Notes: a model not told the origin generated them from the sequence alone. Shown: positions 51,417-62,432, counted from the first letter of the stretch. The stretch is 64,000 nt of DNA from Mercenaria mercenaria (GCF_021730395.1 NC_069366.1:67647001-67711000); one strand, 5' to 3'. Numbers and translations: made by a program.

Positions 51417-52182
51417 ACCCCATTCTCCTCCGCCCCTGGTTAAATATAGCCAATATTTTTTATCATTTTACCATGTACAGGTGACGATCATAAAACGCAT
51501 TTTGTAACATTTTAGCGTGTATTTTAAAAAAAATGTATTTTACCATCAATGCTCTCAATATTTGAAACAAGATTTGAATCAATGCACAGACACTAGGGCA
51601 ACAATAGCTAGTAAAACTTTTAAATGAACCCCTACCAATGCCAGCTGAATGAATCACTGGTATCAATCGTCCAGTCCCGACAACTGTCATTTGTATTCCG
51701 ACAAGAAATCAATAAATAATATAAATTAATCAATCTAAATTCTATGGAACACTTCCTTTCGAATTGATCCCAGCTTTGAACTGCGCATATGGTTGCCGGA
51801 TACTAAAATTGATACCGTTTCGACTACATGTGTACATCATACCGGATTATCGCTTCAGCACGTGTTACACGAGGTTTGTTTACATAAAAAAGTGATGATC
51901 TGGTTTAACACAGCCGTACGAGAATCAATTTTGGTATCCGGTTTATGACATGCGCTACACAAAGCGAGGGTCCAGCGCAAGCAAGTGTTCCCATTGTTCG
52001 TGCGATGTTTCAAATCTTGTCATATTGAGAGCATTGATGGTAAAAATACATTTAAAAAAAACACGCTGAAATGTTACAAAATGCGTTTTATGATCGTCAC
52101 CTATGCTCAATACATGGTAAAATGCTAAAAATATTGGCTAAATTTAACCGGGAGCGGAGGTGAACAGGGTATGTGGGGGTCC
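51417..52182. repeat. Long foldback element with about 170-bp arms
   Basis: Bases 51417-51582 and 52012-52182 are reverse complements with few differences. The arms share CTCCGCxCCxGGTTAAAT at the outer end, then GTGACGATCATAAAACGCAT and ACCATCAATGCTCTCAATAT. A second, inner inverted pair (GCCGGATACTAAAATTGATA near 51794 and its diverged complement near 51915-51945) makes it doubly folded. No coding sequence was seen. Confidence 0.75.
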
Positions 52183-52280
52183 GAACCCCAAGTGTCAGTG
52201 ATCTGGAATACTTTGGACCTAATAATTGTACCTATTTTGTACCATGCAGAGATTAATATCATAGATAAACATGTATTTCA

Positions 52281-52378
52281 GACTCATCTACTAGACTGAA
52301 AAATATGAAGATGAAAACCTGGATGGTGTTTTGTGTCTGCTTCATAATACTGCTTGGTATTATCAAGCTACTGAGCCC
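52281..52378 (+). CDS. Candidate first coding exon with a signal anchor
   Basis: An acceptor-like ATTTCAG precedes 52281 and a donor (CCAG|GTACCT) follows 52378. An ATG at 52304 opens 25 codons: MKMKTWM, a run of about 16 hydrophobic residues (VFCVCFIILLGIIKLL), then SP and one base of the next codon. Lysines before one membrane segment fit a type II Golgi or ER enzyme, or a signal peptide. No downstream exon in phase was identified, so the gene is unknown. The decayed integrase-like fossil directly follows. Confidence 0.3.
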
Positions 52379-52379
52379 A

Positions 52380-53320
52380 GGTACCTACCATCAACAACTA
52401 TATCCGACAAAACTATGTTCATTGTAGAGTACTTTACGAAAGGCTTTAAGATCTGTGCGTCAAAAGGGACGACGTGATGGAAATAATGACAGCGCTGGAT
52501 CCAGTTGATGTTGAGCTGCAGAAAGCACATCGTCTCCACCGGTGCGTCAGCTGTACCAAAGGACCCAATTTTATATGGCATATAGACGGTTACGACTTAC
52601 TAAACCATATGGATTTTGTATTCATGGTGCGGTGGATGGGTTTAGTAGAAAAATGATATGGTTAGAGATTTTGGACTTAAATAATGACCCGCACTTGTTT
52701 GCAATATACTTTTAGATGCATTGAATGAGCATAAAAAGTCCCTCGAATACCAAGTTCTGATGGTGGCACCGAAAACTCCATTGCTTTACATTTGCAGCAA
52801 TACGTCCGATATGATGCTGCTGATCCGTTTGCGTTGTAGTTGGAAAAAGCACATCTAACCAGCGCATTGTGAAGTGGTGGGGTACATTATAACAAAATGG
52901 AGTCCATTGGTGGATTAACCTTTTCAAATAAAATCTGGAAAGACTTACGCGATACAGGGACATTCAATGAACTGGACGCAATACAATGTGAGAACTTAAA
53001 ATTTGTTTTATGGATCTCATACAAACCGAGTTAGACCGGATTGCACAATAATGGAACATTCACGAGATAAGGGAACAAACCAGTTCTCAGGTTATTGGTG
53101 GAAAACCTGATACACTGTTCTTTATACCATTTCTGTTTGAAATTAACAACATCGGCACTGTAAAAAGACTTGAGTGACGTAAAAGTTTGCAAAGTTTGTA
53201 TTCATATCCAAATAGGCACTGTGAGGAATTCAAAGAATTAACACATCTTTTGAAGCCAGACCTACAGATGCCATTGGACGATGAATCAGCACTACGACTA
53301 CACATATACTGAGTTGAACA
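52380..53320 (+). pseudogene. Fossil of a DDE integrase-like (rve-fold) element gene
   Basis: Pieces of a protein family with an integrase-type core are recognisable in order. They include GPNFIWHIDGYD near 52560-52600 and a C-terminal LKPDLQMPLDDESALRL-like stretch near 53250-53300. Similar genes occur in scattered copies in fish, corals and molluscs. Their parent element class is not settled. The copy is broken in several places and is clearly old. No terminal repeats were recognised around it. Confidence 0.6.
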
Positions 53321-53865
53321 ATTTAATTTCGAGAATTGATTAAACATAAAAAGACCAAAAACTGTCTTTGTACTAATGTATACTTCATGTGCGTACTTTG
53401 GTAATAAAACTACTGAAAAGGGTAATACAGATAAGTTTTGAAAAGTGGCAACTGGAAATCAGAAAATTGTTCTAATCTTTAAAAGTATTTTAAACAAGTA
53501 TACGAAGTATAAATAGTTGGAAAGGCCTTTGAAAGTTCTATCATTTGACATGCTTATATAGTTATTTTAAGGCAGTGGTAAATTAATATTGAGCAATAAC
53601 TATTTGCAAAATATCAGTTGACGGGTATTCCTTTATAGCTTGCAAGTCCATCTTATTCCATATTTTAAAAAATCTTTTACAAAATATTGCATAAAGATAG
53701 CTTTAGGGAATCGTTACACAGTTATTTGATAAAATGATACTTTCAATTATAAACACATTTTGTTACAGAGTAGAGTACTTTTCAAGATTTCTGTACTAAA
53801 TAGCCTGTACATTTTGTTACATTGCAGATGCAAAAAATGTAACAAGATTCCCTCAAGCTATTTAA

Positions 53866-55195
53866 GGCCTCACCAAATTAAAAAGTTGTTCATCGGATTT
53901 GCCGCTCGTATATTTTCAGAAACACAAAAAAAATATTTTTTTTGTTTTTTGGCTTGCGCTCGCCCCATTGAAAAAAATCAATCCAAAATTTTTTGGTGCG
54001 CTACTTTTTACGGACGTAAAAGTGTATAAATGCTTATACTTCCAGTCCCAGATTGTTCTCAAATGGATTTTAATCAAAATAAAAACATACTACGCACACA
54101 TCGTCTATAATAAATCATAATACTTATGATTTAGTTGCATTAAAGTTATTTCCCCTTTATGCAGTTACGCCATTTTCTTCAAATGTTTACCAAACTACAT
54201 ACTACAAAAATCGATTTATTTAATTGAAAACTGAATGAAGAAAAGCATACTAATTTGTTTTATAACATCAATCTACATTATTTTGGTAAGGGTAAATACT
54301 TATTGATGCATGTCACTTATATGTTTTCTGTTTTTTCCTGTCCAAATGATCAGCATTTGTATACGAAAGTTGGTTGGGTAAGGAATTTACATTACGAGTT
54401 GTTTTCAGGACAGTTTTGATTTTCAAATTTTCCAGTCATTTAGTAGACTAATGTTAATGCACGTTAATCTCCATTTCAGACTTTAATTGAGACTTTGTTT
54501 CAACAAATTTAATATGTTACTGTATGAAAGTTTAAAGTTAGAAAAAAGAGCTGTACATAAGACATCATGCTCGACTTTTCTAAATCAGAGCTTTGCCAGT
54601 AAAGGGGCATAATAGTCAGAAGCTATTAAAAGTACAGAGCTATTGGTCATTATATAAAACTTAATTAAAAATATTCTATGTTAAAAAGGAGCATAACTCT
54701 GTCTAGATTCAGACTTAAGAGTATTGTTTCTCCTGGTGTAGACTTTGACAGTAAATAACTGTTCTAAGTTTCAAATCAGAAACTTTAATAGATCTAGCAA
54801 CACTCACATATATATTTGATGTATCAAAAACTTTGTAAAGTCAGCTAAGAATGCTACATTTTCATAGCAGTAAATATTTGATTCGATATTTGATTACAGT
54901 GTACTGTATGACAATGTTATTACCTTTTTTCACTAGTTCGCTTTGTTGTGCGTCTGCGGGTTGGATTTTCTCAATCCCTGGGGACTTACTTTTTAATTTA
55001 AAAGGGCTATACATTCTATTTTAAGGTTTTTATTAGTCAGTCGAGAGCCAAATGAAGACAAATATATTTCTTCGCTCTTCGCTCGCTCCTGATTTTCTCA
55101 AAAACCAAAAAAAAATATTTAAATTAATTTTTCGCTCGCCGCCTCAAATTTTTCAGAAAAAAATCCGATGAACAACTTATCAATTTGGTGTGGCC
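53866..55195. mobile_element. Non-autonomous Harbinger-like DNA transposon
   Basis: The ends are imperfect inverted repeats of about 45-60 bp, GGCCTCACCAAATT at the left and AATTTGGTGTGGCC at the right. They share AAGTTGTTCATCGGATTT just inside. TAA flanks both sides (53863-53865 and 55196-55198), the kind of 3-bp target typical of PIF/Harbinger. No transposase frame was seen. The interior around 54545-54800 resembles one unit of a tandem-array element, perhaps a nested insertion. Confidence 0.7.
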
Positions 55196-55672
55196 TAACT
55201 GCTACAAATAGCAAAAATAATTTACATTATACGGGTATGATGAAAGTTCAAGGCCCGTTCAAAAATAACTGGTTGACCAACTTTCTTCGTTCAATAATTT
55301 AGGTATATTCTCAATAACACCATGTAAAAGGGCTTTTCAAGACCTTACGGAAAATGTATACTCATATACACTTGTTGCAAGTAGTTTTAAAGATATAAAC
55401 ATTTTTGTAAGTTTTCGTCGCTGGTAAAACAAACTTATCGATAGCTACCTTAAGGACATCAGTAGGCATTTTTGTTTAGTATGTAATCAAACAAAGTCAG
55501 AGAAGTCATAACTATTTAACAGCCAAACCCATGAGTAGATCACAACTGAAAATAGAACGTTTCAACCTATAAAAAAAATATTATGACATATGAGTTTGAA
55601 GTCAAACTGTACGTCCATATATGGTAGTTTTATTAAGTTTGGTTTTCTCAAATGCTTACAGAGAATCCCTCG

Positions 55673-55822
55673 ATGATAGTCGTTTTTATAATTCTTGGTG
55701 GTTATTTAAGTGTTAATGCCGATCCTTGGACAATAAATGAAAACTTACGCAACTTAACGAGTTTTGCCAATGCACAATTAAAAGCACCGGTGGCTCTCGG
55801 ATTTAGGCCGCTTGCACGCTGA
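55673..55822 (+). CDS. Candidate small secreted peptide, 49 residues
   Basis: After an acceptor-like TGCTTACAG, an ATG at 55673 opens 49 codons ending in TGA. The first 16 residues (MIVVFIILGGYLSVNA) form a good signal peptide with a V-N-A cleavage site. The mature part starts DPWTINENLRNLTSFANAQL and ends ALGFRPLAR. It has no cysteines and no known peptide family was recognised. A 67-codon frame on the opposite strand covers the same bases, so this may be unrelated non-coding or repeat DNA. Confidence 0.3.
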   Translation: MIVVFIILGGYLSVNADPWTINENLRNLTSFANAQLKAPVALGFRPLAR

Positions 55823-55956
55823 AGTTTTATTGCCGAGGTAAATGATGTGCATTTTAGCCTACAGCCACGTGGGTGAACGCAAATACCTAGTCTCACTGAA
55901 GTCATCTCCTAACTTTCCACGCGTATGATGACCGGCCGTAGGGGGTCATGTTCAGA

Positions 55957-56815
55957 CGAGCTTTTAAGCTCAACTGTAACAGAGTGACAAGGTCAGTGTT
56001 TGTGATCTCCTTTCGTCCGTCGTCTGTTTGAGCATCTGTCTGTCCGTGTGTGCGTCAACATTTGCTTGTTACCACTCTAGTAGTAACATTTTTGATCAGA
56101 TCTTCATCACAATAAATATTTTGGTGATATCTAGGTCAAGTTCGAAACTGGGTCAAGTTGGGTCAAACCTAGTTTACAAGTTCAATTAATGATAAAACCT
56201 TGTTACCACGCTAAATGTAATATTTTTGGTCGTATCTTCATCAAGCTTGGTCACAATGTTTATCTTGATTATATCTATGTCAACTTTGAAATTGGGTTAT
56301 GTTTGATTAAAAACTAGGTCAAGAGGTGAAATTATGGACAAAAACATGTTTCTTCGCAAGATGTCACATTTTTGGTTGGATGTTCATTAAACTTGGTCAC
56401 AATGATTATCTTAAGAATATCTATGTCAATATGGAAAATGAATTTTTTTAGGTCAAAAACTAGGGCAGGAGGTCAAAACATATAAAACCTTGTTACCACT
56501 TTCGAGGTCGTAAATTTTGGTCTTGTCTTCATCAGACTTGGTCAATATGTTTATCTCGGTGATGGTCAAGTTCGAACCCTGGTCACGTGAACTCAAAAAC
56601 TAGATTACTAGGTCAGTTTTGTGAAAAAAAGCTTATGAACACTCAGCGGTTGTAATTGTGGTTCGATGATCTTCATCAAACTTGGTCAGAATAATGAACT
56701 CAATAATATCTAGATCAAATTAGAAACTGGATCACGTGACATCTAAAAGTAGGTCACTAAGTCAAAGTATTGTCTTTTACTTGTGAACACTCTAGAATTA
56801 ACTAGAAAATACTTT
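55957..56815 (+). mobile_element. Tandem-array element, right end missing
   Basis: The left end, GAGCTTTTAAGCTCAACTG, is followed by GTCCGTCGTCTG. Five or six diverged units of about 135 bp then contain CTTGTTACCACTCTA, TCTTCATCA, TTGGTCACAATG and AGGTCAAxxACTAGG. The element runs directly into the next array element, and no 3' hairpin was found. Confidence 0.55.
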
Positions 56816-56821
56816 TGTAAA

Positions 56822-58468
56822 AAAGCGCATGTCTCCCCCAATGCAAAGTCCTATAGGCAAGAAGTTAATAGGGGTCAGGAGCGAAAGTCAAAGAGACACT
56901 GATGGATGGCTGCAATAGGGATCATCTACTTGGCATGTCCAGTCATCCCGCTAAATTTCAACACTCTTGGCCTAGTGGTTCTCAAGTCACTGTTCAGGCT
57001 CCTGTGACCTTGACCTTTGATCAAGTGACCTCAAAATAAGTAGGGGTCATCTACTCTGCATGTCCAATCATCCTATTAAGTTTCAACATTGTAGGTCAAG
57101 TGGTTCTCAAGTTATTTCCAAAAAAATGATTTTACATGAACAGGCCACTGTGACTTTGACCTTTAATAGACTGACCCCAAAATCAATAGGGGTCATCTAC
57201 TCTGCATGTTCAATCATCCTATGAAGTTTCAACATTCTGGGTCAAGTGGTTCTCAAGTTATTGATCGGAACTGGTTATCAATGTTCAGGCCTCTGTGACC
57301 TTGACCTTTAACGGAGTGACCCCAAAAACATTAGGGGTCATTTACTCTGCATGAACAATCATCCTATGAAGTTTCAACATTCTGGGTCAAGAGGTTCTCA
57401 AGTTATTGATTGGAAATGGTTTTCCATGTTCAGGCCCCTGTGGCCTTGACCTTTAACAGAGTCACCCTAAAATCGTTAGGGGTCATTTACTCTGCATGAC
57501 CAATCATCCTATGAAGTTTCATTATTCTGGGTCAAGTGGTTCTCAAGTTACTGACCGGAAATGGTTTTCAATGTTCAGGCCCCTGTGACCTTGACCTTTC
57601 ACAGAGTGACCCCAAAATTGTTAGGGGTCATCTACTCTGCATGAGCAATCATCCTAATAAGTTTCAACATTCTGGGTCAAGTGGTTCTCAAGTTACTGAC
57701 CGGAAACAGTTTTCAATGTTCAGGCCCCTGTGACCTTGACCTTTAATGGAGTGACCCCAAAATCAATAGGGGTCATTTACTTTGCATGTACAATCATCCT
57801 ATGAAGTTTCAACATTCTGAGTTAAGTGGTTCTCTAGTTATTGATCGGAAATGATTTTCCATGTTCAGGCCCCTGTGACCTTGACGTTTGATGGAGTGAC
57901 CCCAAAATCAATAGGAGTCATCTACTCTTCATTACCAATCATCCTATGAAGTTTCAACATTCTGGGTCAAGTGGTTCTCTAGTTATTGATCGGAAATGGT
58001 TTTCAATGTTCTGGCCCCCGTGACCTTGACCTTTGACGGAGTGACCCCAAAATCAATAGGGGTCATCTACTTTTCATGACCAATCATCCTATGAAGTTTC
58101 AACATTCTGGGTCAAGTGGTTCTCTAGTTATTGATCGGAAATGGTTTTCAATGTTCAGGCCCCTGTGACCTTGACCTTTGACGGAGTGACCCCAAAATCA
58201 ATAGGGTCATCTACTCTTCATGACCAATCATCCTATGAAGTTTCAACATTCTGGGTCCCTGTGACCTTGACCTTTGACGGAGTGACCCCAAAATCAATAG
58301 GGGAGTCGTCTACTACAGCAGCCCTACAACCCTATGAAGTTTGAAGGTTCTAGATCAAATGGTTCTCCAGTTATTGCTCGGAAATGAAGTGTGACGTACG
58401 GACGGACGGACGGACAGACGGACGGACGGACAGGGCAAAAACAATATGTCTCCTGGGGGAGACATAAT
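56822..58468 (-). mobile_element. Tandem-array element with about ten 144-bp units
   Basis: On the minus strand it begins TTATGTCTCCCCCAGGAG, then ATTGTTTTTGCCC and a long GTCC run (complement of 58395-58432). It ends GGGGGAGACATGCGC. ATGTCTCCCCC and its complement are the subterminal inverted repeat. Units spaced about 144 bp carry GTGACCTTGACCTTT, ATAGGGGTCATCTACTCT, CCAATCATCCTATGAAGTTT and AAGTGGTTCTCAAGTTATTG. The neighbouring units are very similar, which suggests recent array expansion. The array unit is related to those at 6930-7380 and 62640-63660. Confidence 0.65.
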
Positions 58469-58639
58469 AATTTGATCTATTACTAGGTGCGGGCGAGCGA
58501 CTCAGTACAATGTATTTTGCCTGTTTCTTATATATATGCAGCTTTTTTAAAGATTAGAATTCTGCCAACTTCGGAGATTCTATTCCGTTGCTAGGTCACG
58601 GAGGAGACATGTTTCCTTTCTTGGAAACCAGCCTTCTGT

Positions 58640-58905
58640 TACCTTTCTGACTTTGCGCTTATGACTTTTAATTTACGACGTTTGCCTTATGACTTGTGTC
58701 TTATGACTTTTCACATAACAATTTACTTATGAATTTTGACTTATGACTTGTGCCTAATGACTTTTCACTTATAACGTTTTACTTCTGACTTTTGACTTAT
58801 GCCTAATGACTTTTCATTTATAACTTTTTACTTTTGACTTATGACTTCTGACTTATGACATGTCACTTATGACTTTTCACTTGTGAATTGTTATTTATGC
58901 TGAGA
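58640..58905 (+). repeat. Degenerate TGACTTATGAC minisatellite
   Basis: About 18-20 variants of the 11-17-bp motif TGACTTATGACTTTT follow one another. A shorter relative is at 51000-51075. Confidence 0.8.
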
Positions 58906-58936
58906 GAAATGGAAATAATCTGCATTTCACTTTCAG

Positions 58937-59910
58937 GGTTCTTATCAAGAAACATCCAAAAAGTTGCTTTCTAAAACAGGCAACAAACGACAGACATTTA
59001 AAAAGCTGCAACTGTGCTTTATTTTGGTTAACTAAGATACGAGCCGCCTCAAGCCTAAAGGAAATCAGCGTTACTTGGGTTTAATTGGCAATAAGGAAAA
59101 TAAAAGTGCAGAAAATTAATATTGCAAACATATAACTGTAAGCAGTGTATCTGTACATATTCGTGTAGGTGTATAATTCATCTGCATTATAAAGATACAA
59201 TTTAGTGTAAAAAATATTTTTGTTGTCATGGTAACCAGTTTTTGAAATCCTTCAGAAATTAAAAAAATGGTGATGATTCTCCTAGAATGAATACTAATTT
59301 CCAGGTGAAGAAAAATTCAATATGGGAATATGACATTATTGAGGAACATAGTGATACCAGAACAACTTAATAATGACTTTGATTGTTTAAATAACCCACT
59401 ATAGAAACATTCATAACGCAAGGCCAAAGTTGGCTCATCCTTGTTAACCTAAATTACTGGTAATTTTTTTAAAAACTTTGAGAAAACTTCATAAAATTTT
59501 CAGGATATATTCACAAGATGTCAATCTATTAAACAAATACATTTTTTTTTTGAAATTCAAGAAAATACTCTAAGATCCCCTTTCCCTTGAGTTGGCACAT
59601 ATGTAACTTTTATCAAGAAACATCAAATAAGTTGCGTTTTATAACCAGACACCAATCGACAGACACATATAAAGCTGCAATTGAGCTTCATTTTGGTTAA
59701 TTAAAATATATAACTTTTATCAAGAAACATCATTTGCGTTTTATAACAGTAACCATGAGCAGTTAAAAAGCTGCAATTAAGCTTTAATTTGGTTAGCTAA
59801 AATATATAACTTTAACAAAGAAACATCAAATATATTGCGCTTTATAACACACAACAATCGACAGGCAAATACAAAGCTGTACTTGAGCTTCATTTTAACT
59901 AAAATATGTA
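58937..59910 (+). repeat. About 100-bp tandem repeats, one detached unit
   Basis: Three adjacent units start near 59608, 59708 and 59811. They share TTATCAAGAAACATCAAAT, TTGCGTTTTATAAC, AAAGCTGCAATTGAGCTT and TTTTGGTTAACTAAAATAT. A fourth unit lies apart at 58937-59040. The sequence between (59041-59607) shows nothing recognisable. Confidence 0.75.
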
Positions 59911-60607
59911 AATTTCAAATCATCACTAAACTTAGAAAAATCAGAAAATAAGTTGCGTTTCATAACATAGTTGTGCACATATAGCATCATTTAGTGATCA
60001 ACCATAAAGCCTGAAACAGGTGCGTAAAGGGTCACTTCTTATGCCAAAATGTCAAAACATTACTATGTCAATAATAAGAATAGAAAAGACCAAATTCACT
60101 ACAGTTTGGACATATTCTAAAAGCTGAATATTGCTAGTCTCTCGGAACAATATTTGTCGGAAAATGAAAAGTCGGATCGCTCGGTTAAACATTCTTTAGC
60201 TTTGAAAAAGCAGTTCTGCAAAGAAACCTCCTAGTCCTCTAAAACTTTCTCTGAAATTCGACAGATATTTTTTGGCTGATGGTTTTGCAGATTGTTTGTT
60301 TGTTCAAACCATTCGAAACACTTCCTTCGTTTTACAGCAGATCTATTTCTAAGCAAGTGAAACCAAGCACAGAAAGTAATTTTTAATCTCTCTTGAAACT
60401 TTTCTTGTTCCTTTATTTTAAAGTATATAGGAAATTCATTTAAAACAGAAAGGTCTTATTAAATCAGGGGTAATCTAATGCTCTTACTATGTACTGAAAC
60501 AACAAGCAAAAAAAAAAATGCAAAACCAAAAATGTTCAAGATTATTCTTTGAGACTTCCAATTAAAGTTATTTTCAACAATTGAAGGAACCGAGTGATTC
60601 AACTTAC

Positions 60608-60746
60608 AAGCAAGAGGATCAACACCAACAGAAGCACACATTTCTTGGAACTGTGCTCGGAACTCTGGATCCTTCCTGATCTCATCTTTATGTTTGGCTG
60701 TAAAATCTTCTAGATGACCTTTGAATGTCTCCATCTGTTTCGACAT
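60608..60746 (-). CDS. SNF8: SNF8 (ESCRT-II VPS22/EAP30) internal exon
   Basis: The exon encodes 46 residues plus one base: MSKQMETFKGHLEDF, then KHKDEIRKDPEFRAQFQEMC, then ASVGVDPLA. It is closely similar to the N-terminal helical part of SNF8/EAP30, an ESCRT-II subunit that sorts ubiquitinated cargo into multivesicular endosomes. The acceptor (ATAG|ATG) and donor (T|GTAAGT) are good. The leading ATG is an internal Met and joins the exon at 61336-61386 in phase. The next exon, which should encode GKGFW...GDFYYELG-type sequence, was not found at lower coordinates. Confidence 0.85.
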
Positions 60747-61335
60747 CTATGGTAGAAATGATTAATAATTTATTTTATTTTACTTAGTTTTCATTCATGA
60801 GTAACTGAGCCATTTTGACTGGCCGAGAGCATATCACATGATATGTAATACATCTGTACTTCGCTCTTCATTATATTACTTATTCATTGACTCTGTTCTT
60901 ATTTCCCTAGGTTGTATTCTACACTTCAAAGAATCTGACTTTGTAAGTGAGGTGAATGTACAAAACAGACTGTTACAGAATCATGCCATGGGACAGTCAC
61001 TGACATGTTCAAGGTTCAAGTGTGCCTTCTTGCCAAAATGTGTGCAATTATGGTCTAAGAGCACACCCCAGCTACTTACTGACCTTTTACTTATATACAC
61101 TGCCATAATTATGTAATTTACAGTAAAGTCAATTCTAGAATATGCAGACTTTCCACCAGAGGATGTGAAGGGGTCACTGGCATTGTGGCACATTGTGCTT
61201 AGTCTTAAATTTTGTTTGAGCAAGGAAATGGCATTTCATTTTATTTTTTTCACGTAAATTTGTCACTATTTATAGAAGGTATATATATAATAATTGATTA
61301 TTTAGTACAGAGAAAAAACAGAGATATTTCGATAC

Positions 61336-61386
61336 CTGGGCAAACTGATCTTCTGCTATCTCATTTCCTTTATCTTTATACTTTGC
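61336..61386 (-). CDS. SNF8: SNF8 exon preceding 60608-60746
   Basis: Fifty-one bases in phase 0 encode AKYKDKGNEIAEDQFAQ, the SNF8 segment directly before MSKQ. The borders are TTCGCAG|GCA and CAG|GTATCG. The first exon, with the conserved Lys-rich start, should lie at higher coordinates and was not seen up to 64000. The intron between would hold a SINE and a tandem-array element. Confidence 0.85.
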
Positions 61387-61469
61387 CTGCGAATAAAACA
61401 GAAACATCATTATTCATTTTTTATCAGTAAAAATAAATCTATGTTAGTTTCTATGTACAGTCAAAGTGT

Positions 61470-61757
61470 TTTGTTTGTTTGTTTTGGGTTGAACGCCATT
61501 TTTCAACAGTATTTCAGTCATGTAACGGCGGGCAGTAACCTAACCAGTGTTCCTGGATTCTGTACCAGTACAAACCTGTTCTCCGCAAGTAACTGCCAAC
61601 TTCCCCACATGAATTATCAGAGGTGGAGGACTAATGATTTCAGACACAATGTCGTTTATCAAATAGTCACAGAGAACATATGCCCCGCCTGAGGATCAAA
61701 CTCGTGACCACGCGATCCGTAGACCAACGCTCTTACCTACTGAGCTAAGCGGGCGGG
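61470..61757 (-). mobile_element. tRNA-derived SINE with intact target duplication
   Basis: This is a reverse copy of the SINE at 45828. The head lies at the right (B box complement GGATCAAACTCG, A box complement CTACTGAGCTAAGC) and the GGTTGAACGCC tail at the left. Perfect 14-bp direct repeats, TACAGTCAAAGTGT, flank it at 61456-61469 and 61758-61771. The intact duplication indicates a fairly recent insertion. It lies in the intron upstream of the SNF8 exons. Confidence 0.9.
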
Positions 61758-61771
61758 CTACAGTCAAAGTG

Positions 61772-62432
61772 TATCACTGAGTACTGTACAGAGGCACTTC
61801 AACAAAGCCATCTATAGCATACTTTACACTGAAAACATGAGGGAATAAGCACCACAGAGAAAAGAATAAAAATTTGTATAGTGTGACGGTATCAAGTACC
61901 GCACCAACTCTATCTTTAGCCTCAAGGGCTGAAGTCATTACAAGTCACATTCTGGTACAAGGTTCTACTTCATACTTATGCTGTACTTTTCATTTATGCT
62001 TAATGCATGTACTCCTGAGCTGCTGACAGGGATCATCCTAGGTCAAAATTTTAGGGAGAAGTGACTACAGCTGTTTTTTTTTCTTGTTGTTGTAGACAGT
62101 AGTTCCTTGATTTTTTGTGGTCATGCAGTAGTTGTTGTTAAGTTCATGTCTGATCCTGAGTTGATAACTTCCTTTAGCTTTGTTTTGAATTATGCAGTTT
62201 TGTGCTTGTTTTGCTGGTTCAGTTTTTTTACATTTATATTCTTTAGGACATTGACCTAGAACAGCAGCTATTACATGGTTTTTAAAATCTATCAGTAATA
62301 CATTTAAAATGTTGCCATGTCATCTTAAGTTTCTGTCATGTGCCAGTAATGTCTTTAGGTTTGTCTTATATCACTCACTGTTGTTGCCATGTCATCTTAT
62401 GTTCTGTTTTGTGCTTGAAATATTTTTAGGTT
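61772..62432. other. Presumed SNF8 intron, unassigned
   Basis: No exon was recognised on the minus strand and no repeat family on either strand. Confidence 0.4.

Noticed and set aside
56990-58340. CRISPR-like repeat array
   Set aside because: Units of 144 bp repeat along their full length with no unique spacers, inside a eukaryotic mobile element.
57536-58344. Open frames in the 144-bp array
   Set aside because: They repeat with the unit and reflect the array sequence, not selection on a protein.
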